DNA from: Salinivirgaceae bacterium
Lineage (GTDB): Bacteria; Bacteroidota; Bacteroidia; Bacteroidales; SZUA-534
Reading direction: 5' to 3'
DNA: 34,492 bases
Assembly: GCA_016284875.1 (NCBI GenBank)
Contig: JAEEPS010000030.1
Span: 1 to 34,492 of the forward strand
Positions 17,654 to 27,441 of this stretch are shown piece after piece. The first letter of the stretch is position 1, and each line of letters opens with the position of its first letter. A program made the translations under genes and the position numbers. The notes under the pieces are model-generated. The model was not told the DNA's origin, searched no databases, and worked only from the letters and a program-made list of their open reading frames with translations.

Positions 17654-17759
17654 ACCATAAAAATATATACTTACACAAAAGTGCAGGCTTCTCTATCGGC
17701 TAAAAACGAAGAATTTACCAACGTTTTATAAACACAATCGGGGAATTTTTCCGGAATCT

Positions 17760-17823
17760 TTCAATCTTTCAATCCTTCAAGCATTCAGTCCTTCAATCCT
17801 TCAATCCTTCAATCCTTCAATCA
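17760..17823. repeat. Tandem 8-bp repeat, eight units, ending at a stop codon
   Basis: Eight octamers in phase run from 17760: TTCAATCT, TTCAATCC, TTCAAGCA, TTCAGTCC, three TTCAATCC and TTCAATCA. The last unit contains the TGA stop of the DUF4159 gene (read on the minus strand). Related arrays lie at 19214-19237 and, inverted, 23616-23647. Confidence 0.9.
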
Positions 17824-18471
17824 ATGACTGAACACAAAACTCACAATGTTCGCGCCCATTTGAAGGGCCTCGATGTGCTTCTCCATCGGGTCGTTGTGAA
17901 CGCTCGGGTCCTCCCAGCCGTCGCCAAGGTCGCACTCGTGGCTGAAGAAGCAGACCAGCCGCCCATTAACAAACAAGCCGAAACCCTGCGGCGGCAGATT
18001 GTCGTGCTCGTGGATTTTTGGCAGACCGTTATCGAATTGATAAACAGTGTGATAAATGGCATGATTGAATGGCAGTTCAACAAATTCCTGGTCGGGTAGT
18101 ACCTTCTTCATCTCGCGCCGAACGTACTGCTCAATGCCGTAGTTGTTGTCGATGTGCAGAAAACCGCCAGCCTCCAGATATTTGCGCAGGTTCAGCACAT
18201 CGGACTCGGAAAAGACGATGTTGCCGTGGCCAGTCAGGTGCACAAGCGGATAGTTGAAAAGGTCGGCGCTGCCAACATCAACAGTTGCGGGGTCGGGATT
18301 GATATTGGTGCCGATGTTCTTGTTGCAGAACTCAATCAGGTTTGGCAGCGAGGTGGGGTTGGCGTACCAGTCGCCGCCGCCGTTGTATTTCAGCAGAGCG
18401 ATGCGCACGGGTTGTGCTTGCGCCATTGTCGCGCCAAGCAACAAAATCAATATGGCCGCAAAACGCCTCAT
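17821..18471 (-). CDS. DUF4159 family secreted protein
   Basis: This 216-residue protein is counted from ATG 18471, which overlaps the rsmE stop as ATGA; the frame runs further upstream but only this start gives a signal peptide (MRRFAAILILLLGATMAQAQ). The mature part reads VRIALLKYNGGGDWYANPTS and later LVHLTGHGNIVFSESDVLNL, GGFLHIDNNYG, FNHAIYHTVYQF and CFFSHECDLGDGW. These match the DUF4159 family, found in many Bacteroidetes as an exported protein with a class I glutamine-amidotransferase-like fold. The biochemical role is unknown. It is the last gene of the thioesterase-rsmE-DUF4159 unit. Confidence 0.85.
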   Translation of the reverse strand: MRRFAAILILLLGATMAQAQPVRIALLKYNGGGDWYANPTSLPNLIEFCNKNIGTNINPDPATVDVGSADLFNYPLVHLTGHGNIVFSESDVLNLRKYLEAGGFLHIDNNYGIEQYVRREMKKVLPDQEFVELPFNHAIYHTVYQFDNGLPKIHEHDNLPPQGFGLFVNGRLVCFFSHECDLGDGWEDPSVHNDPMEKHIEALQMGANIVSFVFSH

Positions 18472-19169
18472 TGTTTCAAAAGATTGATTGTGTGGCACGC
18501 CACAAGAGCCGCCGTTTCGGTGCGCAGTCGGTAGGGGCCAAGGTCGATGGGCGAGTAGCCGTTGGCGGCGGCAAGCGCAACCTCCTCGGGCGAGAAATCG
18601 CCTTCGGGGCCAATCAGCACGGTGTATTCGTTGCAGTCATCAACCATCGCTTTAAGCGGATGTTTCTCACTTTCAATGCAGTGCGCAATCAGTTTGCGGC
18701 CGTCGCGCGGTGTCTTGACAAACTTGTCGAAAGGGGTGATGTCGTTCAGCACAGGCTTGTATGCCTTAACTGATTGTTTCATAGCCGAAACAATGATTTT
18801 CTCGATGCGGTCCAGATTCACATTTTTCCGCTCTGAGTGCTGGCTGACGAGCATCGTAATCTCATCAATTCCAATCTCGACGGCCTTTTCCACAAACCAT
18901 TCGGTGCGGTCGATGTTTTTTGTGGGCGCAATGGCAATGTGGATGCGGTAGGGGCGTTGCTCGTAATTATTTATGGTGTTGGTGATGGTCAGCGTGCAGC
19001 GTTTCGGATTCGGGTCGGCGATTTCGGCCGTGTGGTAGCCGCCCACGCCGTCAATCAGCAGCACTTTGTCGCCTGGCACAAGCCGTAACACCTTGATACA
19101 GTGCTTCGATTCCTCCTCCGACAAGGTGCATTGTCCGTTCGCTATCTGCGGTGTGTAGAAAATGTGCAT
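18468..19169 (-). CDS. rsmE: 16S rRNA (uracil1498-N3)-methyltransferase RsmE
   Basis: This enzyme has 233 residues from ATG 19169 (MHIFYTPQIANGQ). The frame begins at 19187 but homologues start with the M-x-x-F motif. The N-terminal PUA-like domain contains the SKHCIKVLRLVPGDKVLLID segment. The C-terminal SPOUT domain has the knot motifs VLIGPEGDFSPEE and GPYRLRTETAAL, which bind SAM. It methylates N3 of U1498 in 16S rRNA. It overlaps the DUF4159 gene by four bases and lies 65 bases after the thioesterase stop. Identification is strong. Confidence 0.93.
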   Translation of the reverse strand: MHIFYTPQIANGQCTLSEEESKHCIKVLRLVPGDKVLLIDGVGGYHTAEIADPNPKRCTLTITNTINNYEQRPYRIHIAIAPTKNIDRTEWFVEKAVEIGIDEITMLVSQHSERKNVNLDRIEKIIVSAMKQSVKAYKPVLNDITPFDKFVKTPRDGRKLIAHCIESEKHPLKAMVDDCNEYTVLIGPEGDFSPEEVALAAANGYSPIDLGPYRLRTETAALVACHTINLLKQ

Positions 19170-19213
19170 GACCGTAATTTTCAGCAAAGAAAACGATTTT
19201 CTTGATTTGATGC

Positions 19214-19237
19214 GTCAATCCTTCTCGCATTCAATCA
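19214..19237. repeat. Degenerate three-unit copy of the 8-bp repeat at a stop codon
   Basis: GTCAATCC, TTCTCGCA and TTCAATCA are in octamer phase. As at 17823, the last unit TTCAATCA contains the TGA stop of the minus-strand gene (here the thioesterase). Confidence 0.5.
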
Positions 19238-19969
19238 ATAAGCGATTTTTGCCGCGAATGATGTCTTGCCGTTTGCCAATGTTCCCGACACAACAAACGT
19301 ATCGCCGTCTTGTTGACATGCCAGTGTAACATCTTCGCCCACAGGCATTTCGTGTAGGAAATTTATATCCACTGATTTTGCCAGATGCGTGTTCAGATAG
19401 TCGGTGTCGATGCAGTCCATTGTCCAGTCCAGATAGCGCATGCTGGTTAGGTGGTTGTTCATGTCGAGGTCGCTGAACATCACGCGGCGCATGGTTTTGG
19501 CGGCAGTTTCGGCGGTAGCGGGCTGAACTTTGGCTGTGTTCAGGTTCAGATGCTCCTGCTCAAGGTTGAATTGGGCAATGCTCTCCACAATCGACTGAAC
19601 ATTGCACAAACTGCGGTTCTCGAAACTCATTATCACCCAGTCAGATGCGCCCTCGACAATAACCTCGCCGCTGGCGTTGGAAATCTGGAAATAACGGCGT
19701 GCAAACAAGCGGTTATAGCCTGAAGGCCAGGTTGTTACGGTCAGCACATCGTGCCAGACGGGAGTTTTGTAAATATCGAAATGCACTTTTGAAAGCGCCC
19801 AGAATGCGTTGTGGTTGTCCTGCAGGCTCTTGTGGCCGATTCCAAGGCGTTCGGCGTGCATGCTTGCAGCCTCAATAAAATAAGCGAACAGCGAGCCTGG
19901 TTTGGCCATTTTTCGCGAATCGGCGTTGTTGGTGTAAACCTGAAAGGTGGTTTTGAATTTGTCAGCCAT
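19235..19969 (-). CDS. Acyl-ACP thioesterase (FatA/FatB family, double hot-dog)
   Basis: This protein has 244 residues from ATG 19969 (MADKFKTTFQVYTNN); a TTG at 19990 extends the frame without reason. The first hot-dog domain has the segments NAFWALSKVHFDIYKTPVW and TVTTWPSGYNRLFARRYFQI, typical of bacterial acyl-ACP thioesterases. The second contains FSDLDMNNHLTSMRYLDW, which carries the conserved Asp, Asn and His of the active site. It hydrolyses long-chain acyl-ACP to free fatty acid in the cytoplasm, ending fatty-acid synthesis. It heads the unit that continues to rsmE. The family call is strong; chain-length preference cannot be read. Confidence 0.88.
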   Translation of the reverse strand: MADKFKTTFQVYTNNADSRKMAKPGSLFAYFIEAASMHAERLGIGHKSLQDNHNAFWALSKVHFDIYKTPVWHDVLTVTTWPSGYNRLFARRYFQISNASGEVIVEGASDWVIMSFENRSLCNVQSIVESIAQFNLEQEHLNLNTAKVQPATAETAAKTMRRVMFSDLDMNNHLTSMRYLDWTMDCIDTDYLNTHLAKSVDINFLHEMPVGEDVTLACQQDGDTFVVSGTLANGKTSFAAKIAY

Positions 19970-20109
19970 TGTTTTTGAAATTTTGCCCAAACCTTTAGCA
20001 AAATTTATGCCAGCGGCAATAAAAATCCGACAAGTAATAATATGTATAACGACACATTTTTTTTGTTGAATTCGTGTTTAAAAGTCATCGAAAATTGACG
20101 TTGCGGCGG

Positions 20110-20140
20110 TTTGGGAGGCGAGGGGTAATGGCTATATTTG
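20110..20140 (+). promoter_or_regulatory. Bacteroidetes-type promoter of gyrB
   Basis: A -33 TTTG box (20110-20113) and a perfect -7 box TATATTTG (20133-20140) are 19 bases apart, the textbook arrangement. The leader to the ATG is about 55 bases. Confidence 0.8.
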
Positions 20141-20197
20141 TTTGTTTTGGCGAAGGTGTAATTTTGCCAATTAAATAATTGAAACACAAAATTTTAA

Positions 20198-22171
<1,974 letters not shown>

Positions 22172-22193
22172 ACGGCTTTGTTTACTTGATATG

Positions 22194-22233
22194 AAAAATG
22201 CTCTGTGACATTGTTGCAGAGCATTTTTTTTCT
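22194..22233 (+). terminator. Rho-independent terminator after gyrB
   Basis: AAATGCTCTG (22196-22205) pairs with CAGAGCATTT (22217-22226), followed by a T-run. The A-run on the left suggests it may also serve the converging MATE gene. Confidence 0.85.
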
Positions 22234-22244
22234 TAAAAATCGGA

Positions 22245-23600
22245 TTATTTAACATCCTTCACAAAACTCTTCGTCGTCCATTTCAGGCCCCACCAGCGCT
22301 TAATGAACACGCCTGCGCGAATGTTCTCGTCGAGCACGAAGGCCACCCACATTCCAATCAGGCCCCAGCCGAAGCCAATGCCGAACAGGTAACTCAGCCC
22401 GACTGACACCGTCCACATTACGCCAATGCCCAGCAGCACAGGGAAATAAATGTCGCCAGCCGAGCGCAGGGCGTTCACGGCGAACACGTTCACGGCGCGG
22501 CCGAATTCCAGCACAACGTCAATCCAGAGAATGACAACGCCCATTGCAATAATCTCTTGATTATCAGTAAGGAAGTTGAAGATAAACTTGCCGAATATCG
22601 CAAAAATCACCGACACCACAATCGACGTTACAACGGCAATCTTCATCACCAGCTTGCCGAAAACAAAGGCCGCACGCGGACGGCGGTCGCCCACAAGGTG
22701 CCCAATGGTTATGGCGCCGCTTTGGCCCACCGAAACCGAGAACAGATAGACGAACATTATAATGTTCATACAGTAGGTGCGGGTGGCCAGCGCTTCGTTG
22801 CTTATCATATTGATAAAGTAGGTGATAACCACCATCGAAAGGCTGTACGACATCTGCTCGCCAGCCGACGGAACGCCAATGTGCAGCAGTTTTTTGAGTT
22901 CGCCGAACGGGAAGGGGCGGAACAGCGCGCGCGGAAAGTGCCGAACGTGCTTTGTTTTAAGCAGATAGAGCAGCGCGAACATTGCAATGGTGCGGCAGGC
23001 GGCGGTGGAAATGGCCGCGCCTTCGACACCCAGCGCGGGCATCCCGAACTTGCCGAAAATCAGCGTGTAGTTGCCAATCACGTTGACAATGTTCACCACA
23101 AGCGTCACCATCATCGGATAGACGGCTTTGTTGGCGCTTCGCAGCGACGCCGACGCAGCCATCGATATTGCTTGCGCGAAGGCAAACGAACCCACAATTC
23201 GCATATACGAAAGGCCGTCGGGCATCAGTTCGGGACGAAGCCCCATCAGGTGCAGAATGTTGCCCGCGAAAAAGAACATCAGGCAACTGATAATCAGGCC
23301 GAAAGTGGCGTTCAGCACAAGCGACACGCCAACCGTCTGCGTCACCTTGTCCGACAGTTTTGCGCCAATGTACTGCGAGCATAGGATAGAAGTGCCCAGC
23401 GCCGTGACTTCGAACACCAGGAAAATCATACTCACCAGTTGGTTCACCATACCCACGGCGGCCACGCTGTTGTCAGAATGTTGGCTCAACATTATGGTAT
23501 CGACCGCGCCCAGCGTCATCACCAGCAGGGTTTCCATAAAGATTGGCCCCGCCAGCAGCGCCAGTTGTTTTTGCAGGCCGTCGAGTTGAAAAACTTTCAT
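22245..23600 (-). CDS. MATE-family multidrug/Na+ antiporter
   Basis: This 451-residue membrane protein has about twelve hydrophobic segments. It begins MKVFQLDGLQKQLALLAGPI, and the early motif LVMTLGAVDTIMLSQHSDNSVAAVG is the common MATE opening (TM1-2, with the D-T-x-M-x-x). The second half repeats the pattern with FINMISNEALATRTYCMNI and SGAITIGHLVGDRRP. Such proteins export cationic compounds in exchange for Na+ or H+. Substrate cannot be assigned. The gene stops 12 bases from the gyrB terminator. Upstream is the repeat-rich 23601-23772 spacer, which may separate it from the DUF4831 unit. Confidence 0.93.
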   Translation of the reverse strand: MKVFQLDGLQKQLALLAGPIFMETLLVMTLGAVDTIMLSQHSDNSVAAVGMVNQLVSMIFLVFEVTALGTSILCSQYIGAKLSDKVTQTVGVSLVLNATFGLIISCLMFFFAGNILHLMGLRPELMPDGLSYMRIVGSFAFAQAISMAASASLRSANKAVYPMMVTLVVNIVNVIGNYTLIFGKFGMPALGVEGAAISTAACRTIAMFALLYLLKTKHVRHFPRALFRPFPFGELKKLLHIGVPSAGEQMSYSLSMVVITYFINMISNEALATRTYCMNIIMFVYLFSVSVGQSGAITIGHLVGDRRPRAAFVFGKLVMKIAVVTSIVVSVIFAIFGKFIFNFLTDNQEIIAMGVVILWIDVVLEFGRAVNVFAVNALRSAGDIYFPVLLGIGVMWTVSVGLSYLFGIGFGWGLIGMWVAFVLDENIRAGVFIKRWWGLKWTTKSFVKDVK

Positions 23601-23772
23601 TGTTTGTAAATAACTGATTGAAGGACTGAAGGATTGAAGGACTGACTAATTGATAATCGAGTTTAAAGTTGAACAGGTTGAATTAGTCGTAACTCGTAAT
23701 TCATAATTCAATCAAATCTGTGAAAATCAGTTCAATCTGCGTCATCTGTGTTCAAAAATACATCGCTCTAAA
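23601..23772. repeat. Repeat-filled spacer: inverted octamers and compound repeat copy B
   Basis: From 23616 come GATTGAAG, GACTGAAG, GATTGAAG and GACTGACT, the reverse complement of the 17760 octamer. From 23671 to 23753 lies the compound block: GAACAGGTTGAA, AACTCGTAATTCATAATTCA, then AATCTGTGAAAATC and AATCTGCGTCATCTGTGTTC. CAAAAATA (23753-23760) reads TATTTTTG on the minus strand and could be a -7 box for the MATE gene. Confidence 0.7.
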
Positions 23773-24951
23773 TCAGTTCCCAGTTATCCGTTTCAGCGCG
23801 CCCGTTTCAGGCTCAAATTCAATCGAATACTTGTGATTGTTGAGATAGTCGGACGGCATTGGCACAACCACGCCTTTCTGCGCGATTCCGAACTGTCCGC
23901 AGAAGTATTGTTGGCCATCGTAATCAACTGATACCGAAACTGTTGCGGGGATTCGGTGGTAGAGCCCGTATTTTATGCTCGACGACGATTTCGACGACGT
24001 GTCAACTTCCTTAATCGACACCTTTGGCGAACTTGTCAATGTCTTGATTGTCATTGTAATAGGATAGGTGTCGTTGCGTTTTCCTGTTTTTGAGAAATAA
24101 CTCAACGAGATTTGTTCGTCTTCTGTCTTGCCATTCGGCGTTACCACAAACGACTGTGTGTAAGTGCTTTTGACGCTCTTACCTACAAAAAGACTTAAAT
24201 ATTCGTTTTCCAGGCGGTCGAGTTCGGCAATCATCAGTTTCAGCGCCTTGCCGCTTGGGTTGTTGGCTTCTTCGGCAATGCCTGCCACCAGTTTCAGGCG
24301 GCGTTTGCGGATTTTGCGAATGAAAGCGGCGGCCGCGGCGGCGTTCTCTTCTTCGGTCATCACAATCGGCTGTTGCTGTTTCGGCTTCTTCACTTCAACC
24401 GAGTCTTCTTCATTCGTATCTTCTTCTTCTTCAATAACTATGAACGGCTTCACGCCCATATCCAAAAAGGTGATTGGCTTTGCGTCGGGCACGGCGTTGT
24501 TTTGCGGTTTGGGCGCCTTGTAGCCTTCAATGGTGCGGGGGCAGTTGCAGGCCAGAATGGTACCGTCGGCGTTCAACTGAACCATTGGCAGATTGTCGAT
24601 TCCTGTGAAATTGATTGCGTAGAGTTGGCTCGTGTCGGGCTGACTGATACGTTCAACTTTCACATTCTCAATCGAATAAGCGGTTCCCGACTCGTCGATA
24701 ACGCCTGTGGTTATGTTCAGATATTTCTCGGCGTATTGCGCGTATGGACCTTTGGCCTTCACCGTTTTTTCGATTTTCAGGCTGACCATCAGCGAATTGC
24801 TTGGTAATGAGTAAAATACTTGGTGCCCATCGACGTTCATCTCACCTTGAACAGGCGTTACAAAATAACTGTTCTCAACATCTTTTTGGCCGAAAGCCAC
24901 TGTTGCCGAAGTTAAAGCAGCGATTGAGATAATCGATTTCAAACTATTCAT
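23773..24951 (-). CDS. DUF4831 family secreted protein
   Basis: This 392-residue protein starts at ATG 24951, inside the end of the NAD(P)HX repair gene (8-base overlap). The signal peptide is MNSLKSIISIAALTSATVAFG. The mature N-terminus (DGHQVFYSLPSNSLMVSLKI, then GPYAQYAEKYLNITTGVI) is the hallmark of DUF4831, a Bacteroidales family of probably periplasmic proteins of unknown role. The middle has a charged, low-complexity stretch (EEEEDTNEEDSVEVKKPKQQ, about 174-193), then a helical segment rich in Ala, Arg and Lys. The C-terminal half is predicted beta-rich. Translational coupling links it to the upstream gene. Function unknown. Confidence 0.83.
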   Translation of the reverse strand: MNSLKSIISIAALTSATVAFGQKDVENSYFVTPVQGEMNVDGHQVFYSLPSNSLMVSLKIEKTVKAKGPYAQYAEKYLNITTGVIDESGTAYSIENVKVERISQPDTSQLYAINFTGIDNLPMVQLNADGTILACNCPRTIEGYKAPKPQNNAVPDAKPITFLDMGVKPFIVIEEEEDTNEEDSVEVKKPKQQQPIVMTEEENAAAAAAFIRKIRKRRLKLVAGIAEEANNPSGKALKLMIAELDRLENEYLSLFVGKSVKSTYTQSFVVTPNGKTEDEQISLSYFSKTGKRNDTYPITMTIKTLTSSPKVSIKEVDTSSKSSSSIKYGLYHRIPATVSVSVDYDGQQYFCGQFGIAQKGVVVPMPSDYLNNHKYSIEFEPETGALKRITGN

Positions 24952-26467
24952 TGTCAATATCTTTTAGTTTTAGAAACGCTTTCCCTATATTGTCGATAAT
25001 ATTGCTTGCCGTAACAAATTCCATACCATCGGCACGGGCGGCAATGTCGCCAGCCAGACCGTGGACGTAAACGCCCAAAACGGCCGCGTCAGCCGCGCAG
25101 TAGCCTTGAGCCAGCAAAGATAAGATAATTCCCGTCAAAACATCGCCGCTGCCTGCCGTGGCCATTCCCGCGTTGCCCGTAGAGTTGAAGCGTACGGTGC
25201 CGTCGGGCGTTGCCACCGAAGTAAACGCGCCCTTGAGCACAATTATTATATTGTGTCGGCGAGCCAGGTCGATTTGCGTCTGCAGCCGCTCGTAGCCCGT
25301 CGTGTGGCGGTGCGTCAGGCGGTCGAACTCGCCAGGGTGCGGCGTAAGTATTGTATTGGGTTTCAGCAGTTTGAACATTTCTTGATTGGCGGCGATAATG
25401 TTGAGAGCGTCAGCGTCGAGCACCATTGGCGCTGTGCAGTTTTGCAGCAGTTGCGCCAGTCCGTTGCGTGCAGCGTCGCTCTGCCCAATGCCAGGCCCGA
25501 TTCCAACCGCCGAAAAACGTTGCAGGCGGTCGGCGGCGCTGTATTCCATTTGACTGTCGTCGATGTTCAGAATTGCTTCAGGCACAGCCGTTTGCATAAT
25601 TTGGTAGGCCGATTGCGGAACGTGCGTCGTGAGCAGTCCGCAGCCCGTGTGCAGGCACGCCCGCGAAGCCAGAACAGCCGCACCGCTCATTTGGTAACTG
25701 CCCGCCGTGAGCAGCGCGTGCCCGAAGGTGCCTTTGTGTGCAAAGCGTGAGCGCGGCTTCAGCAGCCGCCTGATATCGTCCTTCTGCGTAAGAAAGTAGG
25801 GCGATGCGGCGCTGTCGATAGCCTGTTGGCTAATGCCGATTGGAAGAATGTCGAAATCGCCCACAAACTGCTCATTTTCAGCAAAGAAGAATGACAGTTT
25901 CGGCAGTTGAAGGCTCAGCGTGTTGGTGGCCTTAATGATTGCGCCAGTGTTCGCCCGATTGTCGGTGCAGAACAATCCCGACGGAATGTCGATTGCAATC
26001 GTCTCATTTCCAACGCTATTGATATGCTCAATCAGTTCGGCCCAATAGCCTTCGACGGGGCGGTTCAGGCCCGAACCAAAAATGCCGTCGATAACCACGC
26101 TGTCGGGCTTGATTTCGGGCAGCGCGTCGCCTTTGTTGACGAATGTAACGCTCACGCCGTCAGTGCTTTGCAAGCGTTCGAGATTCTGTTGGCAGTCGGG
26201 TGAGTTGTTGCCAATGTTAAGTTTGTAAACCGTCACGCCGCCGCCGAACATTTTCGCCAACTTCCGAGCCACGGCCAGCGCGTCGCCGCCATTGTTGCCC
26301 GAACCTGCAAAAACGGTAAACTGTGTGTCGCAGTAAAAGTAATTCCCTGTCAGCCAATCGGTTATCGCGTCAGCGGCACGTTCCATCAAATCGATAGAAG
26401 CAACGGGCTCGTTTTCGATAGTGAATCGGTCGCAGGCTCTGATTTGTGCAGCATCGAGAATCTTCAT
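24944..26467 (-). CDS. nnr: Bifunctional NAD(P)H-hydrate epimerase / ADP-dependent dehydratase
   Basis: This 507-residue fusion has the YjeF N-terminal epimerase domain (MKILDAAQIRACDRFT; VFAGSGNNGGDALAVARKL; VVIDGIFGSGLNRPVEG) and a C-terminal ribokinase-like dehydratase. The latter has HKGTFGHALLTAGS, LDADALNIIA, LTPHPGEFDRL and the nucleotide site NAGMATAGSGDVLTGIILS. The enzyme repairs hydrated NADH and NADPH: one domain epimerises the R to S form and the other dehydrates it using ADP or ATP. Length and order match the family. It follows the FtsE-like gene by 17 bases and overlaps DUF4831. Confidence 0.95.
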   Translation of the reverse strand: MKILDAAQIRACDRFTIENEPVASIDLMERAADAITDWLTGNYFYCDTQFTVFAGSGNNGGDALAVARKLAKMFGGGVTVYKLNIGNNSPDCQQNLERLQSTDGVSVTFVNKGDALPEIKPDSVVIDGIFGSGLNRPVEGYWAELIEHINSVGNETIAIDIPSGLFCTDNRANTGAIIKATNTLSLQLPKLSFFFAENEQFVGDFDILPIGISQQAIDSAASPYFLTQKDDIRRLLKPRSRFAHKGTFGHALLTAGSYQMSGAAVLASRACLHTGCGLLTTHVPQSAYQIMQTAVPEAILNIDDSQMEYSAADRLQRFSAVGIGPGIGQSDAARNGLAQLLQNCTAPMVLDADALNIIAANQEMFKLLKPNTILTPHPGEFDRLTHRHTTGYERLQTQIDLARRHNIIIVLKGAFTSVATPDGTVRFNSTGNAGMATAGSGDVLTGIILSLLAQGYCAADAAVLGVYVHGLAGDIAARADGMEFVTASNIIDNIGKAFLKLKDIDNE

Positions 26468-26484
26468 TATTTATTGAATATCAA

Positions 26485-27198
26485 TTACTTCTCAATATCG
26501 CTAAAATCGAACACTTCATCGTTTTTCAGTTCGATAAGCGTCTCGTTCTCGCACTTGATAATGCGGCCGGGGAATTCCTTAATCATCGAGTAATCGTGCG
26601 TGGCAATGAGCACGGCACGGCCGTTGTGGCTGATTTCGGTGAGCAGCGTCAAAATGCCGCGCGACGTTTCGGGGTCGAGATTGCCAGTGGGCTCGTCGGC
26701 CAGAATGATTTCGGGGTTGTTGAGCAGCGCGCGTGCAATCACCACACGCTGCTGTTCGCCGCCCGACAGTTCGTTGGGCATTTTGTAGCCCTTCTGCGAC
26801 AGCCCGACCTTGTTCAGCACGTCCTGAATGCGGTTCTCAATCTCGATTTTGTTCTTCCAGCCCGTAGCCTTGAGCACAAAAAGCAGATTCTCGTGCACGT
26901 TGCGGTCGGTTAGCAGTTGAAAGTCCTGAAACACAATGCCCAACTTGCGGCGCAGATAGGGGATTTGCTTGCGGCGCAGGCTCTCGAGTTGGAAGCCCGC
27001 CACGGTGCCGCTGCCCTTTGCGAGCGGAAGGTCGGCGTAGAGCGTTTTGAGCAGACTGCTCTTGCCGCTTCCCGTGCGGCCGATAAGGTAAACCAACTCA
27101 CCGCTGTCGATTTTCAGGTTTATGTTGGTGAGAATCACGTTGTCAGGCTGCGCGATAGTTGCGTCGGTCAGTTGAATTTTGGTGTCCATTGTGTCCAT
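26485..27198 (-). CDS. ftsE: FtsE-like ABC transporter ATP-binding protein
   Basis: This 237-residue ATPase has Walker A LIGRTGSGKSSLLKTLYAD (about 38-56), Q-loop IVFQDFQLLTDRNVHENL, signature NELSGGEQQRVVIARAL, Walker B EIILADEPTGNLDP and H-loop IATHDYSMI. The Q-loop region and the length match FtsE, which works with FtsX to control peptidoglycan hydrolases at the septum. No FtsX is adjacent, so it could also serve another MacB/LolD-type permease. A second ATG lies three codons in (27189). CAAAAGTA at 27267-27274 gives a minus-strand -7 box (TACTTTTG) about 70 bases upstream, so this gene probably heads the ftsE-nnr-DUF4831 unit. Confidence 0.85.
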   Translation of the reverse strand: MDTMDTKIQLTDATIAQPDNVILTNINLKIDSGELVYLIGRTGSGKSSLLKTLYADLPLAKGSGTVAGFQLESLRRKQIPYLRRKLGIVFQDFQLLTDRNVHENLLFVLKATGWKNKIEIENRIQDVLNKVGLSQKGYKMPNELSGGEQQRVVIARALLNNPEIILADEPTGNLDPETSRGILTLLTEISHNGRAVLIATHDYSMIKEFPGRIIKCENETLIELKNDEVFDFSDIEK

Positions 27199-27266
27199 CG
27201 TATCACTTTTTTATGTTTCGATTTGATTATGCGATTGCACCCCAAACGAGGCCTTTCATACCGCAT

Positions 27267-27274
27267 CAAAAGTA
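27267..27274 (-). promoter_or_regulatory. Probable -7 promoter box of the ftsE-nnr-DUF4831 unit
   Basis: The minus strand reads TACTTTTG, matching TAnnTTTG, about 70 bases before the ftsE start. No clear -33 TTTG at the right distance was found. Confidence 0.4.
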
Positions 27275-27379
27275 TTATTTAGTGTTTTTCAAGAATGCGA
27301 GTAGTGTTTTATTTAATAAACATTTGGGTGTTAATATGGAATGATGGGTGGTCATGTCGATTTTTTTACGCGATTGCGC

Positions 27380-27418
27380 TATTTCGATATTGCGATATAG
27401 CGAAATAAACTATATTAG
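27380..27418 (+). promoter_or_regulatory. Hairpin-forming dyad and -7 box before the four-helix-bundle gene
   Basis: TATTTCG (27380-27386) and CGAAATA (27401-27407) enclose an inner ATAT/ATAT pair, forming an interrupted palindrome. TATATTAG (27411-27418), one base off TAnnTTTG, follows 24 bases before the ATG at 27442. The dyad overlaps the likely promoter and may be an operator. Confidence 0.4.
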
Positions 27419-27441
27419 CAACCGTAAAAAACTAAAATACA

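Noticed and set aside
17760..17823. Possible CRISPR array
   Set aside because: The units are only 8 bp and contiguous, with no unique spacers and no cas genes nearby.
22557..23384. 275-residue plus-strand open frame rich in His, Arg and Asn
   Set aside because: It is the mirror of the MATE gene; its composition reflects antisense membrane codons.
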